Positions 7,666 to 16,904 of a stretch of DNA of 64,000 bases are shown here, piece by piece; the stretch's first letter is position 1; every line of letters begins with the position of its first letter. The stretch is from NCBI RefSeq assembly GCF_035317345.1, contig NZ_JAYKTU010000001.1, one strand, 5' to 3'. Under the pieces are notes generated by a model. The model had not been told where the DNA came from and did no database searches. It was given only the letters and a program-made list of their open reading frames with translations. This DNA is from Cellvibrio fontiphilus (GTDB lineage Bacteria > Pseudomonadota > Gammaproteobacteria > Pseudomonadales > Cellvibrionaceae). A program made the translations under genes and the position numbers.

Positions 7666-8349
7666 TTAGGGCGCTTCGTATTTGTATCCGGCACCGTAGA
7701 CTGAGCGGATCAACTCAACCTGATCGTTTGCATCGTTTAGTTTTTTGCGCAATTTTTTAATGTGGCCATCTACCGTGCGATCACCGACCACGCGGTAGTC
7801 CTGATAGATATTGTCGAGGATATATTGGCGGGAAAAGATCCTGCCGGGCTGGGAATAGAGTAGGGAAAACAATTGAAATTCCACGTTGGTCAACTCAACC
7901 ACTTGATTGAAAACCCGCAAGCTCATGCGCTGCTCATCAACAACCACCGGCGCTGTTGCAGAAGATTCTTGTGGCGTGTGAAAGCTGCGACGTAACACCG
8001 CTTTAACACGCGCTACTACTTCACGTGCACTAAACGGTTTGCACACATAATCGTCCGCACCCAATTCAAGCCCCAATAAGCGATCAATTTCTTCAACTTT
8101 GGCAGTCATCATAATAATGGGCACCGCCGAGTGTTGGCGCTGGTGCTTGCAAATTTCCAAACCACCCATACCGGGCAACATCAAATCCAACAAAATTAAT
8201 GCCGGTTCGTTTTGCTGCAACCAGCGATGCGCTTCATCGCCGCGATTAAATACAATTGTCTGGAAGTTGCTGGCGTTGAGGTACTCCGCCATTAACTTTG
8301 CCAAATCGATTTCATCTTCAACCAAACAAATCAGTGGTGATGGGTGCAT
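7666..8349 (-). CDS. OmpR-family response regulator (BaeR-like)
   Basis: This 227-residue regulator has a receiver domain with acidic pocket EDEID, phospho-acceptor Asp in LILLDLMLPGM, Thr in IIMMTAK and Lys in VCKPF. A C-terminal winged helix follows (VELTNVEFQLFSLLYSQPGRIFSRQYIL...VDGHIKKLRKKL). It is paired with the histidine kinase immediately upstream (30-bp gap). It probably activates the downstream CpxP-like gene through the direct repeat at 7642-7661. Similarity to BaeR is by motif and architecture. Confidence 0.9.
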   Translation of the reverse strand: MHPSPLICLVEDEIDLAKLMAEYLNASNFQTIVFNRGDEAHRWLQQNEPALILLDLMLPGMGGLEICKHQRQHSAVPIIMMTAKVEEIDRLLGLELGADDYVCKPFSAREVVARVKAVLRRSFHTPQESSATAPVVVDEQRMSLRVFNQVVELTNVEFQLFSLLYSQPGRIFSRQYILDNIYQDYRVVGDRTVDGHIKKLRKKLNDANDQVELIRSVYGAGYKYEAP

Positions 8350-8379
8350 CTTTATGTCCTTAATAAACGCGATGGATAT

Positions 8380-9795
8380 TTATTGTTGGGCTTTGGGTAA
8401 CTCGATGCAAATTTGCAATCCTCCCAATGCCGAGGTGCCCGCGGTGATTTTGCCTTGGTGTGCATTGACGATTTTTTTACAAATAGCCAAGCCCAAACCC
8501 GCACCACCCGTTGCACGGCTGCGCGAATTTTCCAAGCGGAAAAGTCGCTCAAAAATTTTATTCTGTTGCTCTGGAGCAACACCCGGCGGGCTGTCATCAA
8601 TGCTGATGACAATATGCGTATCACCTGTATTGATACCCACTTGAATCTCACCACCAGCATCAGTGTAACGAATAGAATTTTCCAACAAGTTGCTGAATAG
8701 CTGTTGTAACCGGTCGCTATCAGCGACTATTGCGTAATCCTGGGTTGTATCAATATTGTCTGTCAGCCTTAAACCCGCCGTTTGTGCTTTCACTTGAAAA
8801 TGTTCAATGCAGGTTTTTAACAAAGGCGCGAGCGAAATAGTTTGCTTGTTGTAGCTAAGCGCACCCACATCGGATAAGGACAACTCAAACAAATCATCAA
8901 TCAAATTGCTCAAGCCCAAAACCTTGTCGTACAGCAACGCCAGATTTTCATGATTGGCAGGTCTAATACCATCTTGCATCGCTTCAATTTGTACTTTCAA
9001 TACGGAGAGCGGCGTGCGCATTTCATGGGAAATATCGGCAACCCAGAGCGCACGCGATTGTTGGTTGGCCGCAAGTGCTTCACTGAGTTGGTTAAAACTA
9101 GTGCAGAGCTGGCCTATTTCATCCTTGCTAGCGACAGGAATCGTTTGTGAATAATCACCAGATGCCAATGCATGGGCCTTTTGTGCAAGGCCAGTCAACG
9201 GCTGGCTTATTCGCCGTGCAAGCAGGGTTGCAACAATCGTCGCAATCACCAACACAAATAAACTGATGATGCTGAAAATTTTAAATTGATGCTGGATAAA
9301 ATTCTGGTCTTGTTGGCGGCTCACAACCGTGGGTTTTACAAAGCTGATAAACCCGACTATCTGGTTTGCATAAGCCACAGGAATCCATTCCAGGGTTTGG
9401 TTGGGTTTGTTAACACCCAGCAACAATTTTTTATTAGCATCATGCAAACTGATACTGCTGACAAACTCACGGTAATAGGCGCGTGGGGTATTTTCTCCAG
9501 CGCTTTGCGCTGGCGGCAGGCCATCAAACAAAGAATCGCTTTCGGCAAAAATAATTTCTTTTAAATTGAGCCAGCGCGATGGATTGGCCTCAAACGCATC
9601 AAAGGAATCTTCTTCGCGATAAACATTTGAAAGTGCACTGCGCAATATTTCCAACCTCTGCACGGATTGCTTTGAGGTGTAATCCAAAAATCCTTGGCGC
9701 AAACTATTATGCAACAACAGATAAAGCGCCAATACGCATAGCGCTATGGTGCCGACAAATGCCAGCCAGAGTTTGGTACTTACTCTCATGTACAT
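8380..9795 (-). CDS. Envelope sensor histidine kinase (BaeS-like)
   Basis: This sensor kinase of about 471 residues starts at the ATG at 9795 (MYMRVSTKLW), preceded by GGAGAG. A second ATG lies two codons later. A further in-frame ATG at 9858 is rejected because it lies inside the glmU terminator stem. The protein has a membrane helix near the N-terminus, a periplasmic domain of about 130 residues, a second helix (IFSIISLFVLVIATIVATLL) and HAMP (ARRISQPLTGLAQKA). The dimerization box DISHEMRTPLSVL carries the phospho-His. The ATPase domain shows N, G1 and G2 boxes (LLENSIRY, DDSPPGV, GAGLGLAICKKI). It forms a pair with the regulator downstream. Confidence 0.88.
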   Translation of the reverse strand: MYMRVSTKLWLAFVGTIALCVLALYLLLHNSLRQGFLDYTSKQSVQRLEILRSALSNVYREEDSFDAFEANPSRWLNLKEIIFAESDSLFDGLPPAQSAGENTPRAYYREFVSSISLHDANKKLLLGVNKPNQTLEWIPVAYANQIVGFISFVKPTVVSRQQDQNFIQHQFKIFSIISLFVLVIATIVATLLARRISQPLTGLAQKAHALASGDYSQTIPVASKDEIGQLCTSFNQLSEALAANQQSRALWVADISHEMRTPLSVLKVQIEAMQDGIRPANHENLALLYDKVLGLSNLIDDLFELSLSDVGALSYNKQTISLAPLLKTCIEHFQVKAQTAGLRLTDNIDTTQDYAIVADSDRLQQLFSNLLENSIRYTDAGGEIQVGINTGDTHIVISIDDSPPGVAPEQQNKIFERLFRLENSRSRATGGAGLGLAICKKIVNAHQGKITAGTSALGGLQICIELPKAQQ

Positions 9796-9829
9796 GTGGC
9801 TCTCCATAAAAACACAAGATAGATTCCAT

Positions 9830-9855
9830 AAAAAACGAGGCACTTGGCCTCGTTT
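9830..9855 (-). terminator. Rho-independent terminator of glmU
   Basis: On the minus strand AAACGAGGC, a 5-nt loop and GCCTCGTTT form a 9-bp stem, ending in six T (9835-9830). It lies 19 bp past the glmU stop codon. Confidence 0.85.
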
Positions 9856-9873
9856 CATTTTTTGTCTTTTGAT

Positions 9874-11232
9874 TTATTTTTTTGTTGGCCGTTCCCAACC
9901 CTGAATATTGCGCTGCTTGCTGCGTGCAATTGCCAGCTCTGCAGCTTCAACATCTTTGGTGATAATCGACCCTGCACCGACGGTAGCATCAGCGCCAATT
10001 TTTACCGGTGCGACCAATGCCGAATTGGAACCGATAAACGCGTTGTCGCCAATTTCGGTTTTGAATTTATTTACACCGTCGTAATTACAAGTGATAGTCC
10101 CTGCACCCACATTCACCTTACTGCCGACCTTGGCATCGCCGATATAACTCAGGTGATTCACTTTGCTGCCCTTGGCGATCACGGCTTTTTTAGTCTCAAC
10201 AAAATTTCCAATTTTGACTTCATCAGCTAGATCAGTGCCCGGGCGCAACCGCGCGTAAGGGCCGATATCGCAGTTGGCTGCCATCACCGCTTCTTCAATA
10301 TGGCTGAACGCTTTGATATGGGTTCCCGCACCAATTTTGCTATTGATAATCACGCAGTTGGGCTCAATGACTACACCATCACCCAACTCAACATCGCCTT
10401 CAAAAACGCAATTCACATCGATAACGACATCGCGACCGGCATTTACATTGCCGCGAATATCAAGGCGCAAAGGATCGAGGAGAGTCACACCTGCTACCAT
10501 CAATTCATTGGCTTTTTGTTTCTGGTAAAAACGTTCCAGTGCGGCTTGTTGCTGGCGATTATTAATGCCTTCCACTTCTTCAACGGCATTAGGCTGTTCC
10601 ACATGGATAGCGATACCATCGGCCTTCGCCATCGCAATAATATCGGTAAGATAATACTCACCCTGTGCGTTGTTGTTTTTTAATTGCGGCAACCATTTCT
10701 GCAAGTGAGCTGCTTTAACAGCCATGATACCGGTATTTATTTCACGGATTTTTTTTTGCTCATCGCTAGCATCTTTGTGTTCGACAATCGCAACGACTGC
10801 ATTTTTTTCATCGCGCACAATACGGCCATAACCTGTGGGATCAACCATATTGACGGTGAGCAGACCCATTTGTTTTTCATTCACGCCAGCAATAAGTTTT
10901 TGCAAGGTTTCAGCGCGGGTGAGCGGTACATCGCCATAGAGAATTAATACACTTGCATCATTACGAACTTGCGGCAGGGCTTGCTGTACTGCATGGCCGG
11001 TACCCAGTTGCTCGGCCTGCAATACAAATTTCACGTCCGGCGCCGCCATTTTCTGTTCAACTTTTTCCGCACCATGTCCAACAATAATCAGGATCTGCTC
11101 TCCACCCACCTGGCGGGCTGTATCCACCACGTGTTGAACCAGTGCCTTGCCGCCAATAGGATGCAAAACTTTTGGCAAATCAGAACGCATACGGGTGCCT
11201 TTACCGGCGGCAAGAACAAGAATATCGAGCAT
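9874..11232 (-). CDS. glmU: Bifunctional N-acetylglucosamine-1-phosphate uridylyltransferase / glucosamine-1-phosphate acetyltransferase
   Basis: GlmU carries out the last two steps to UDP-GlcNAc. The 452 residues match the usual length. The uridylyltransferase N-half has LAAGKGTRMRSDLPKVLHPI (nucleotide-binding loop) and LYGDVPL (metal Asp). The C-half is a left-handed beta-helix of hexapeptide repeats (for example VNVGAGTITCNYDGVNK), with the acetyltransferase His in VNHLSYIGD. The gene lies directly downstream of atpC on the same strand but is separated by a strong terminator, so it probably has its own promoter. Its usual neighbours glmR and glmS lie about 8.6 kb further on. Confidence 0.97.
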   Translation of the reverse strand: MLDILVLAAGKGTRMRSDLPKVLHPIGGKALVQHVVDTARQVGGEQILIIVGHGAEKVEQKMAAPDVKFVLQAEQLGTGHAVQQALPQVRNDASVLILYGDVPLTRAETLQKLIAGVNEKQMGLLTVNMVDPTGYGRIVRDEKNAVVAIVEHKDASDEQKKIREINTGIMAVKAAHLQKWLPQLKNNNAQGEYYLTDIIAMAKADGIAIHVEQPNAVEEVEGINNRQQQAALERFYQKQKANELMVAGVTLLDPLRLDIRGNVNAGRDVVIDVNCVFEGDVELGDGVVIEPNCVIINSKIGAGTHIKAFSHIEEAVMAANCDIGPYARLRPGTDLADEVKIGNFVETKKAVIAKGSKVNHLSYIGDAKVGSKVNVGAGTITCNYDGVNKFKTEIGDNAFIGSNSALVAPVKIGADATVGAGSIITKDVEAAELAIARSKQRNIQGWERPTKK

Positions 11233-11289
11233 AGTGGGAGTCCTTTATCTAAATGGGCGGATAGTGCGCAGACAAAAAATTGTAATAAT

Positions 11290-11317
11290 AAAAAAGGCGA
11301 CTCGAAAGTCGCCTTTT
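11290..11317 (-). terminator. Terminator of the atp operon
   Basis: The minus strand has AAAAGGCGACT, a TTCG tetraloop and AGTCGCC followed by six or more T (11 bp paired including the A/T ends). The hairpin starts 17 bp after the atpC stop. UUCG-capped stems are very stable. Confidence 0.9.
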
Positions 11318-11333
11318 GATAGTCCAACAGCGT

Positions 11334-11759
11334 TTACTTGCCTGCTTTTCGTTTGATAGCTTGCAAGGTGCGCAATTGGGCAGCAGCTTCTGCCAGTTGC
11401 GCAGCGGCGCGTTGGAAGTCGATCTCTTTTGCTTGCTCGGACAGTTGATGCTGGGCCAACTGTTGCGCTTCCAAAGCGGCGGCTTCATCCATATCATCGG
11501 CACGCAAAGCAGTGTCTGCCAAAACGGTCACGTGATAGGGCTGAACCTCAAGGTAGCCACCGGAAACAAAGAATACCTCCTCGGCACCACCTGGTTTGAT
11601 AAGACGCACGGGGCCTGGGTTGATACCAGTCAACAAGGGTGCGTGGCCATAGGCAATACCTATGTCACCCAATGTACCTGTGGCAATTACCATCTCCACA
11701 ATACCGGAGAAAATTTCACGCTCAGCACTGACGATATCGCATTGAATAGTCATGGCCAT
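11334..11759 (-). CDS. atpC: ATP synthase F1 epsilon subunit
   Basis: This 141-residue protein is the epsilon subunit of the F1 central stalk, which couples rotation to catalysis and inhibits ATP hydrolysis. The N-terminal beta-sandwich shows IVSAEREIFSG and GDIGIAYGHAPLLTGI, and the C-terminal two-helix domain is Ala/Gln-rich. It is the last gene of the operon. The gap to atpD contains a GC-rich hairpin (11813-11832) that may lower epsilon expression relative to beta. Confidence 0.96.
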   Translation of the reverse strand: MAMTIQCDIVSAEREIFSGIVEMVIATGTLGDIGIAYGHAPLLTGINPGPVRLIKPGGAEEVFFVSGGYLEVQPYHVTVLADTALRADDMDEAAALEAQQLAQHQLSEQAKEIDFQRAAAQLAEAAAQLRTLQAIKRKAGK

Positions 11760-11812
11760 ACTTGTGTCTCTTCACTTGAATAAAACTGTACTGCAACAGA
11801 ACAGCAAACAAA

Positions 11813-11832
11813 CCCCGCACTTGCGTGCGGGG
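11813..11832 (-). terminator. Intra-operon GC hairpin between atpD and atpC
   Basis: CCCCGCAC - 4-nt loop - GTGCGGGG is a perfect 8-bp stem, followed on the minus strand by TTTGTTTG. It looks like a weak or partial terminator, or an mRNA-stabilising hairpin, between the beta and epsilon genes. Confidence 0.55.
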
Positions 11833-11839
11833 TCAGGAT

Positions 11840-13219
11840 TTATTTAAGTTTGCCGGCTTTTTCTACAGCTTCGTCAATCGAACCAACCATGTAGAAAGCT
11901 TGTTCTGGCAAGTGGTCATACTCACCCGCTAACAAACCTTTAAAACCACGAATGGTTTCTTTAAGCGGAACATACTTACCTGGTGAACCAGTAAATACTT
12001 CAGCCACATGGAAAGGTTGTGACAAGAAGCGCTCGATTTTACGCGCGCGGGACACAGTTTGTTTGTCTTCTTCAGACAATTCGTCCATACCCAAAATCGC
12101 GATAATATCTTTCAGCTCTTTGTAACGTTGCAATACGGTTTGTACACCGCGCGCTACTGAGTAATGATCCTGACCGATAATCATTGGGTCCAATTGACGT
12201 GAGGTTGAATCCAATGGATCAATCGCCGGGTAAATACCTTTTGCAGCGATATCACGACTTAATACTACAGTAGAATCCAAATGCGCAAAGGTGGTGGCTG
12301 GCGATGGGTCAGTCAAGTCATCCGCTGGTACGTACACCGCTTGTACAGAGGTGATAGAGCCGATTTTGGTAGAAGTAATACGCTCTTGCAAAACGCCCAT
12401 CTCTTCCGCCAGAGTCGGTTGGTAACCTACCGCTGAAGGCATACGGCCAAGCAGTGCAGATACTTCAGTACCAGCCAGGGTGTAACGATAGATGTTGTCA
12501 ACGAACAACAATACATCTTTACCTTCATCGCGGAATTTTTCCGCCATGGTCAAACCAGTCAAGGCTACGCGCAAACGGTTGCCGGGCGGCTCGTTCATCT
12601 GGCCGTATACCATGGCTACTTTGTCGACTACGTTAGAGTCTTTCATCTCGTGGTAGAAGTCGTTCCCTTCACGGGTACGCTCACCTACACCGGCAAACAC
12701 CGACAAACCGCTGTGTTCCTTAGCGATGTTGTTGATGAGTTCCATCATGTTTACGGTTTTACCTACACCGGCACCACCAAACAGACCGACCTTACCGCCT
12801 TTGGCGAAAGGACAAACCAGATCGATAACTTTAATACCAGTTTCCAGCAGCTCTTCTGAAGCTGCCAGCTCTTCGTATTTAGGCGCAGCGCGGTGAATTT
12901 GCATACGCTCTTTTTCACCGATGGGGCCCGCTTCATCAATCGGATTACCCAGTACGTCCATAATACGACCGAGGGTTTCGGTACCTACGGGCACTTTAAT
13001 TGGCTCGTTGGTATTGGTAACGGTTAAACCGCGACGCAAACCTTCGGAGGAACCAAGAGCAATAGTGCGCACTACGCCGTCGCCTAATTGCTGTTGCACT
13101 TCGAGGGTAAGGTTGCCTTCGCTGATAACCAGTGCATCATAAACTTTAGGCACTGCATCGCGTGGGAATTCCACATCGATAACGGCGCCGATAATCTGAA
13201 CGATACGTCCGCTACTCAT
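11840..13219 (-). CDS. atpD: ATP synthase F1 beta subunit
   Basis: This 459-residue protein is the catalytic beta subunit. Walker A GGAGVGKT, the GERTREGNDFY motif and Walker B LLFVDNIYR are all intact, and ALLGRMPSAVGYQPTL is present. The start (MSSGRIVQIIGAVIDVEF) has a good ribosome binding site (GAGGAAC) upstream. It lies fourth from last in transcription order H-A-G-D-C. Nothing is unusual in the sequence. Confidence 0.98.
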   Translation of the reverse strand: MSSGRIVQIIGAVIDVEFPRDAVPKVYDALVISEGNLTLEVQQQLGDGVVRTIALGSSEGLRRGLTVTNTNEPIKVPVGTETLGRIMDVLGNPIDEAGPIGEKERMQIHRAAPKYEELAASEELLETGIKVIDLVCPFAKGGKVGLFGGAGVGKTVNMMELINNIAKEHSGLSVFAGVGERTREGNDFYHEMKDSNVVDKVAMVYGQMNEPPGNRLRVALTGLTMAEKFRDEGKDVLLFVDNIYRYTLAGTEVSALLGRMPSAVGYQPTLAEEMGVLQERITSTKIGSITSVQAVYVPADDLTDPSPATTFAHLDSTVVLSRDIAAKGIYPAIDPLDSTSRQLDPMIIGQDHYSVARGVQTVLQRYKELKDIIAILGMDELSEEDKQTVSRARKIERFLSQPFHVAEVFTGSPGKYVPLKETIRGFKGLLAGEYDHLPEQAFYMVGSIDEAVEKAGKLK

Positions 13220-13332
13220 TTCCGGTTCCTCTTTGTTCCAGAAATTCCAGATCCCTTTTAATACAACTCAAGGGGCTGAAGGTTTAAATACAAAAATCGT
13301 TAGCCTGTCTACTGGGTATACTGAAGGACAGC

Positions 13333-14196
13333 TTATTGAACTGCTGCCGCACCACCCACAATTTCTGACAGTTCCTGGGTAATCGCTGCTTGACGTGCTT
13401 TGTTGTAAATCAATTTCAAGCTATCAATCAATTCACCAGCGTTATCGGTTGCGCTTTTCATCGCAATCATCCGCGCCGCTTGTTCACTCGCAGCATTTTC
13501 AACGACTGCTTGATAAACTTGAGATTCAATAAAGCGAACCAACAACCCTTTCAACAGAAACTCTGCATCTGGCTCGTAGATATAATCCCAGTGATGTTTC
13601 AACTTGGTATTTTCTTCAGCAACCAGAGGTAACAACTGACGAACTTTGGGTGACTGGGTCATGGTGTTCACAAAATCGTTACTCACCAAAAACAGCTTGT
13701 CGATCTTGCCTTGTTCAAAAGCATCGAGCATTACCTTCACACTACCGATCAAATCGGAAACCGCAGGGGCTTCACCAATGTCGCGAGAGGAAGCAACCAC
13801 ATTGCCACCGAAACTTCTGAAAAACTGTGCGGCCTTGGCGCCGATCAGACACAGATCTATAGCGATTTTCTGATCGTTCCATACTTTCATATCGCGAATG
13901 GCTGCTTTAAACAGGTTAGTGTTTAAACCACCACAAAGACCGCGATCACTGGACACCAGAATGTAACCCACGCGTTTAACTTCGCGCTCTTTCATAAACA
14001 AGTGTTTGTATTCGGGGTTAGCATTTGCCAAGTGCCCGACTACTTCACGGATGCGACTAGCGTAAGGTTTGCCTAATTGCATACGCTCTTGTGCACGACG
14101 CATTTTACTGGCAGCGACCATTTCCATCGCGCTGGTAATCTTCTGCGTGCTTTTGACGCTCGAAATTTGCGTCCGAATTTCTTTAGTGCTTGCCAT
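13333..14196 (-). CDS. atpG: ATP synthase F1 gamma subunit
   Basis: This 287-residue rotor-shaft protein has the coiled-coil N-terminus (MASTKEIRTQISSVKSTQKI, then SAMEMVAASKMRRAQ) and the C-terminal helix ending in TQELSEIVGGAAAV, both diagnostic. VSSDRGLCGGLN is the conserved central motif. It sits between atpA and atpD as in other gammaproteobacteria. Confidence 0.97.
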   Translation of the reverse strand: MASTKEIRTQISSVKSTQKITSAMEMVAASKMRRAQERMQLGKPYASRIREVVGHLANANPEYKHLFMKEREVKRVGYILVSSDRGLCGGLNTNLFKAAIRDMKVWNDQKIAIDLCLIGAKAAQFFRSFGGNVVASSRDIGEAPAVSDLIGSVKVMLDAFEQGKIDKLFLVSNDFVNTMTQSPKVRQLLPLVAEENTKLKHHWDYIYEPDAEFLLKGLLVRFIESQVYQAVVENAASEQAARMIAMKSATDNAGELIDSLKLIYNKARQAAITQELSEIVGGAAAVQ

Positions 14197-14231
14197 ACTC
14201 TCGAACTCAGGTTAACGGCCTAAGACGCTGA

Positions 14232-14262
14232 GCCATAAAACCGATTGCATCGGTTTTATGGC
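14232..14262 (-). other. Perfect hairpin between atpA and atpG
   Basis: GCCATAAAACCGAT, a 3-nt loop (TGC) and the exact complement form a 14-bp stem in the 73-bp atpA-atpG gap. No T-run follows in the direction of transcription, so it is more likely an RNA-processing or stability element than a terminator. Confidence 0.6.
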
Positions 14263-14269
14263 CACCAAA

Positions 14270-15814
14270 TTACCAGGTGCGGCTTGCTTTCAGCTTGGTG
14301 ATCAGCTCTTTGAATTTGCCTTCCAACTCGCCATTCCAATCACCGGTGGCATCAATATGAGCCATAGTGTCAGCGTACTCAGCGTTAGCAAATGACAAGA
14401 GTGCAGCTTCAAAATCAAGCACTTTGCTTACGTCGATATCTTTCAGATGACCTTCGTTAGCGGCGTAAAGTACCAAAGCCATTTGGCCAACACTCATAGG
14501 CGCAAATTGCTTTTGCTTCATCAATTCAGTGACACGTTGACCGTGCTCCAATTGTGATTTGGTCGCTTCGTCCAAATCAGAAGCAAACTGCGAGAAAGCT
14601 GCCAATTCGCGGTATTGCGCCAACGCGGTACGAATACCACCAGAGAGCTTTTTAACCACTTTAGTTTGTGCAGCACCACCTACACGCGATACCGAAATAC
14701 CGGCGTTCATCGCAGGGCGAATACCTGAGTTGAACATGGAAGATTCAAGGAAGATCTGTCCATCGGTAATAGAAATCACGTTGGTTGGAACGAATGCAGA
14801 AACGTCACCAGCTTGGGTTTCGATGATTGGTAATGCGGTCAAAGAACCAGTTTTGCCTGTCACTTCACCCTTGGTGAATTTCTCAACGTAAGCTTCGCTC
14901 ACACGAGAGGCGCGCTCAAGCAGACGGGAGTGCAGATAGAATACGTCGCCAGGGTAGGCCTCACGACCTGGTGGACGACGCAACAACAGGGAGATTTGAC
15001 GGTAAGCCCAGGCTTGTTTGGTCAGGTCGTCATAGATAATCAATGCGTCTTGACCGCGGTCGCGGAAGTATTCGCCCATGGTACAACCGGCAAAGGCCGC
15101 AAGGAATTGCATAGACGCTGGGTCAGAGGCAGTCGCAGCGATCACGATGGTGTGATCCATTGCGCCATTTTCTTCCAACTTGCGTACCACGCTGGCTACC
15201 GATGACGCTTTTTGGCCAATCGCCACATAAATACACTTAATACCAGAACCTTTTTGGTTGATGATGGCATCAACCGCGATGGCGGTTTTACCGATCTGAC
15301 GGTCACCAATGATCAACTCGCGCTGGCCGCGACCGATTGGCACCATGGCGTCAATGGCTTTCAAACCAATTTGTACAGGCTGGTCAACTGATTTACGCCA
15401 AATTACACCGGGAGCAATTTTTTCAATTGCATCGGTCATTTTGGTGTTCAATGGGCCTTTACCATCGATTGGATTGCCCAGGGCGTCAACTACGCGACCC
15501 AGCAATTCCGGACCAACAGGTACTTCCAGAATACGGCCAGTACATTTACATTTTTGGCCTTCGGCCACACCGCGGTAATCACCGAGAATTACTGCACCAA
15601 CAGAGTCACGCTCCAGGTTCAGTGCCATCCCGTAAATGCCGCCTTCAAATTCGATCATCTCACCGTACATAACATCGGCGAGACCATGAATGCGAATAAT
15701 ACCGTCAGTTACGGAAACGACAGTACCTTCGTTTTGAGCTTCTGTTGAAAACTCAAGACCAGCAATACGCTGCTTGATGATTTCACTGATTTCAGAAGGA
15801 TTCAGTTGCTGCAT
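14270..15814 (-). CDS. atpA: ATP synthase F1 alpha subunit
   Basis: This 514-residue non-catalytic nucleotide-binding subunit has Walker A GDRQIGKTA, IYVAIGQKASSVA, IIYDDLTKQAWAYRQ and the arginine-finger stretch SGIRPAMNAGISVSRVGG. The N-terminal MQQLNPSEISEIIKQRI matches the delta-binding helix. The length is standard. Confidence 0.98.
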   Translation of the reverse strand: MQQLNPSEISEIIKQRIAGLEFSTEAQNEGTVVSVTDGIIRIHGLADVMYGEMIEFEGGIYGMALNLERDSVGAVILGDYRGVAEGQKCKCTGRILEVPVGPELLGRVVDALGNPIDGKGPLNTKMTDAIEKIAPGVIWRKSVDQPVQIGLKAIDAMVPIGRGQRELIIGDRQIGKTAIAVDAIINQKGSGIKCIYVAIGQKASSVASVVRKLEENGAMDHTIVIAATASDPASMQFLAAFAGCTMGEYFRDRGQDALIIYDDLTKQAWAYRQISLLLRRPPGREAYPGDVFYLHSRLLERASRVSEAYVEKFTKGEVTGKTGSLTALPIIETQAGDVSAFVPTNVISITDGQIFLESSMFNSGIRPAMNAGISVSRVGGAAQTKVVKKLSGGIRTALAQYRELAAFSQFASDLDEATKSQLEHGQRVTELMKQKQFAPMSVGQMALVLYAANEGHLKDIDVSKVLDFEAALLSFANAEYADTMAHIDATGDWNGELEGKFKELITKLKASRTW

Positions 15815-15837
15815 GCTCTGTTCCTCAACCCCAAAGA

Positions 15838-16374
15838 TTAGGATTTCATTGCTTCGGCGAGTTTAGCCAAGCGCCCACGAACCGAACCGTCTATCACCAT
15901 GTCGCCGGTGTGAATAACAACACCACCCAGCAGGCTCTTATCTACCGAACCTTGAACACTGACTTTACGATCCAACTTAGCGCTCAGTGCTTGAGCCAAT
16001 TTATTGATCAAGTCAACCGGCAACTCAAATGCTGCGGTTACCTCAACATCGATGGTTTTTTCTTGCTGGGCTTTCATTTTGGCAAACAGCTCTTTCACAA
16101 ACGGCAAGAGCGCCAATCGTTTATTGCTCGCAAGAGTGTGGATGAAATTTTGCTGATTTTCATCCAGTTGGTCACCACAAACTTGTACAAAGATGGAAGC
16201 CTTTTGCGCCGAAGAAAGACCAGAAACAGCCAAGGCTTTTTTTACCTGATCTTGTTCTGCAACGGCGGCTGAAACTTCCAGAGCTTCAAACCATGACTGC
16301 AATTTATTCGCAGCGATGGCATATTCAAATGCTGCTTTGGCGTAAGGCCTAGCCAAGGTGGTTAGTTCAGCCAT
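15838..16374 (-). CDS. atpH: ATP synthase F1 delta subunit
   Basis: This 178-residue delta (OSCP-like) subunit links F1 to the peripheral stalk. It starts MAELTTLARPYAKAAFEYA, the typical N-terminal helix, and ends with the DKSLLGGVVIHTGDMVIDGS motif conserved in delta subunits. It is separated from atpF by 11 bp, so it is translationally close-coupled. Confidence 0.96.
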   Translation of the reverse strand: MAELTTLARPYAKAAFEYAIAANKLQSWFEALEVSAAVAEQDQVKKALAVSGLSSAQKASIFVQVCGDQLDENQQNFIHTLASNKRLALLPFVKELFAKMKAQQEKTIDVEVTAAFELPVDLINKLAQALSAKLDRKVSVQGSVDKSLLGGVVIHTGDMVIDGSVRGRLAKLAEAMKS

Positions 16375-16385
16375 ATCTACCTCTC

Positions 16386-16856
16386 TTAAAGCTCTGCAGC
16401 GAGTTTATCTACCAACTCGTTGTGAGCGTTTTGATCGATAGAAGATTCAAGAATTTTTTCTGCACCTGCCAGAGCAAGAACGACTACTTTGCTGCGCAAT
16501 TCTTCTTTTGCACGGGCAGTAGCCTGTTCGATTTCCGCTTGCGCAGAGGCTTTTATACGTTCAGCTTCCAGACGTGCCTTCTCTTTTGCTTCTTCAACAA
16601 CTTCGATAGCACGTTTGTTAGCTTGATCGATAATAGCGGCGGCTTCTTTCTTCGCAGAAGTCAGCTGCTCAACTACTTTCTTTTTAGCCAGTTCAAGATC
16701 TTTTTCGGCTTTATCTGCTGCCTGGAGCCCATCAGCGATACGCTTGGTGCGCTCTGCCATTGCCGCAACAATGGGTGGCCACACATAGCGTTGTGTCAGG
16801 TAAATGAAAATGGCAAACGCCACTATCTGACCGATGAAAGTTGCATTAAGGTTCAC
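16386..16856 (-). CDS. atpF: ATP synthase Fo b subunit
   Basis: This 156-residue peripheral stalk protein has one N-terminal membrane helix (TFIGQIVAFAIFIYLTQRYV). A long charged coiled coil with many Ala, Lys and Glu heptads runs to the C-terminus. The length equals that of the E. coli b subunit. Confidence 0.96.
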   Translation of the reverse strand: MNLNATFIGQIVAFAIFIYLTQRYVWPPIVAAMAERTKRIADGLQAADKAEKDLELAKKKVVEQLTSAKKEAAAIIDQANKRAIEVVEEAKEKARLEAERIKASAQAEIEQATARAKEELRSKVVVLALAGAEKILESSIDQNAHNELVDKLAAEL

Positions 16857-16904
16857 AGTTGAATGCCTTTGTTAAAGGGATTTAATGTTTATTTCGCGCG
16901 GTAA

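Noticed and set aside
11120..11135. CACGTG in glmU as a further parS
   Set aside because: Flanks (CCACGTGTTGAACC) do not keep the palindrome; two or more key bases differ.
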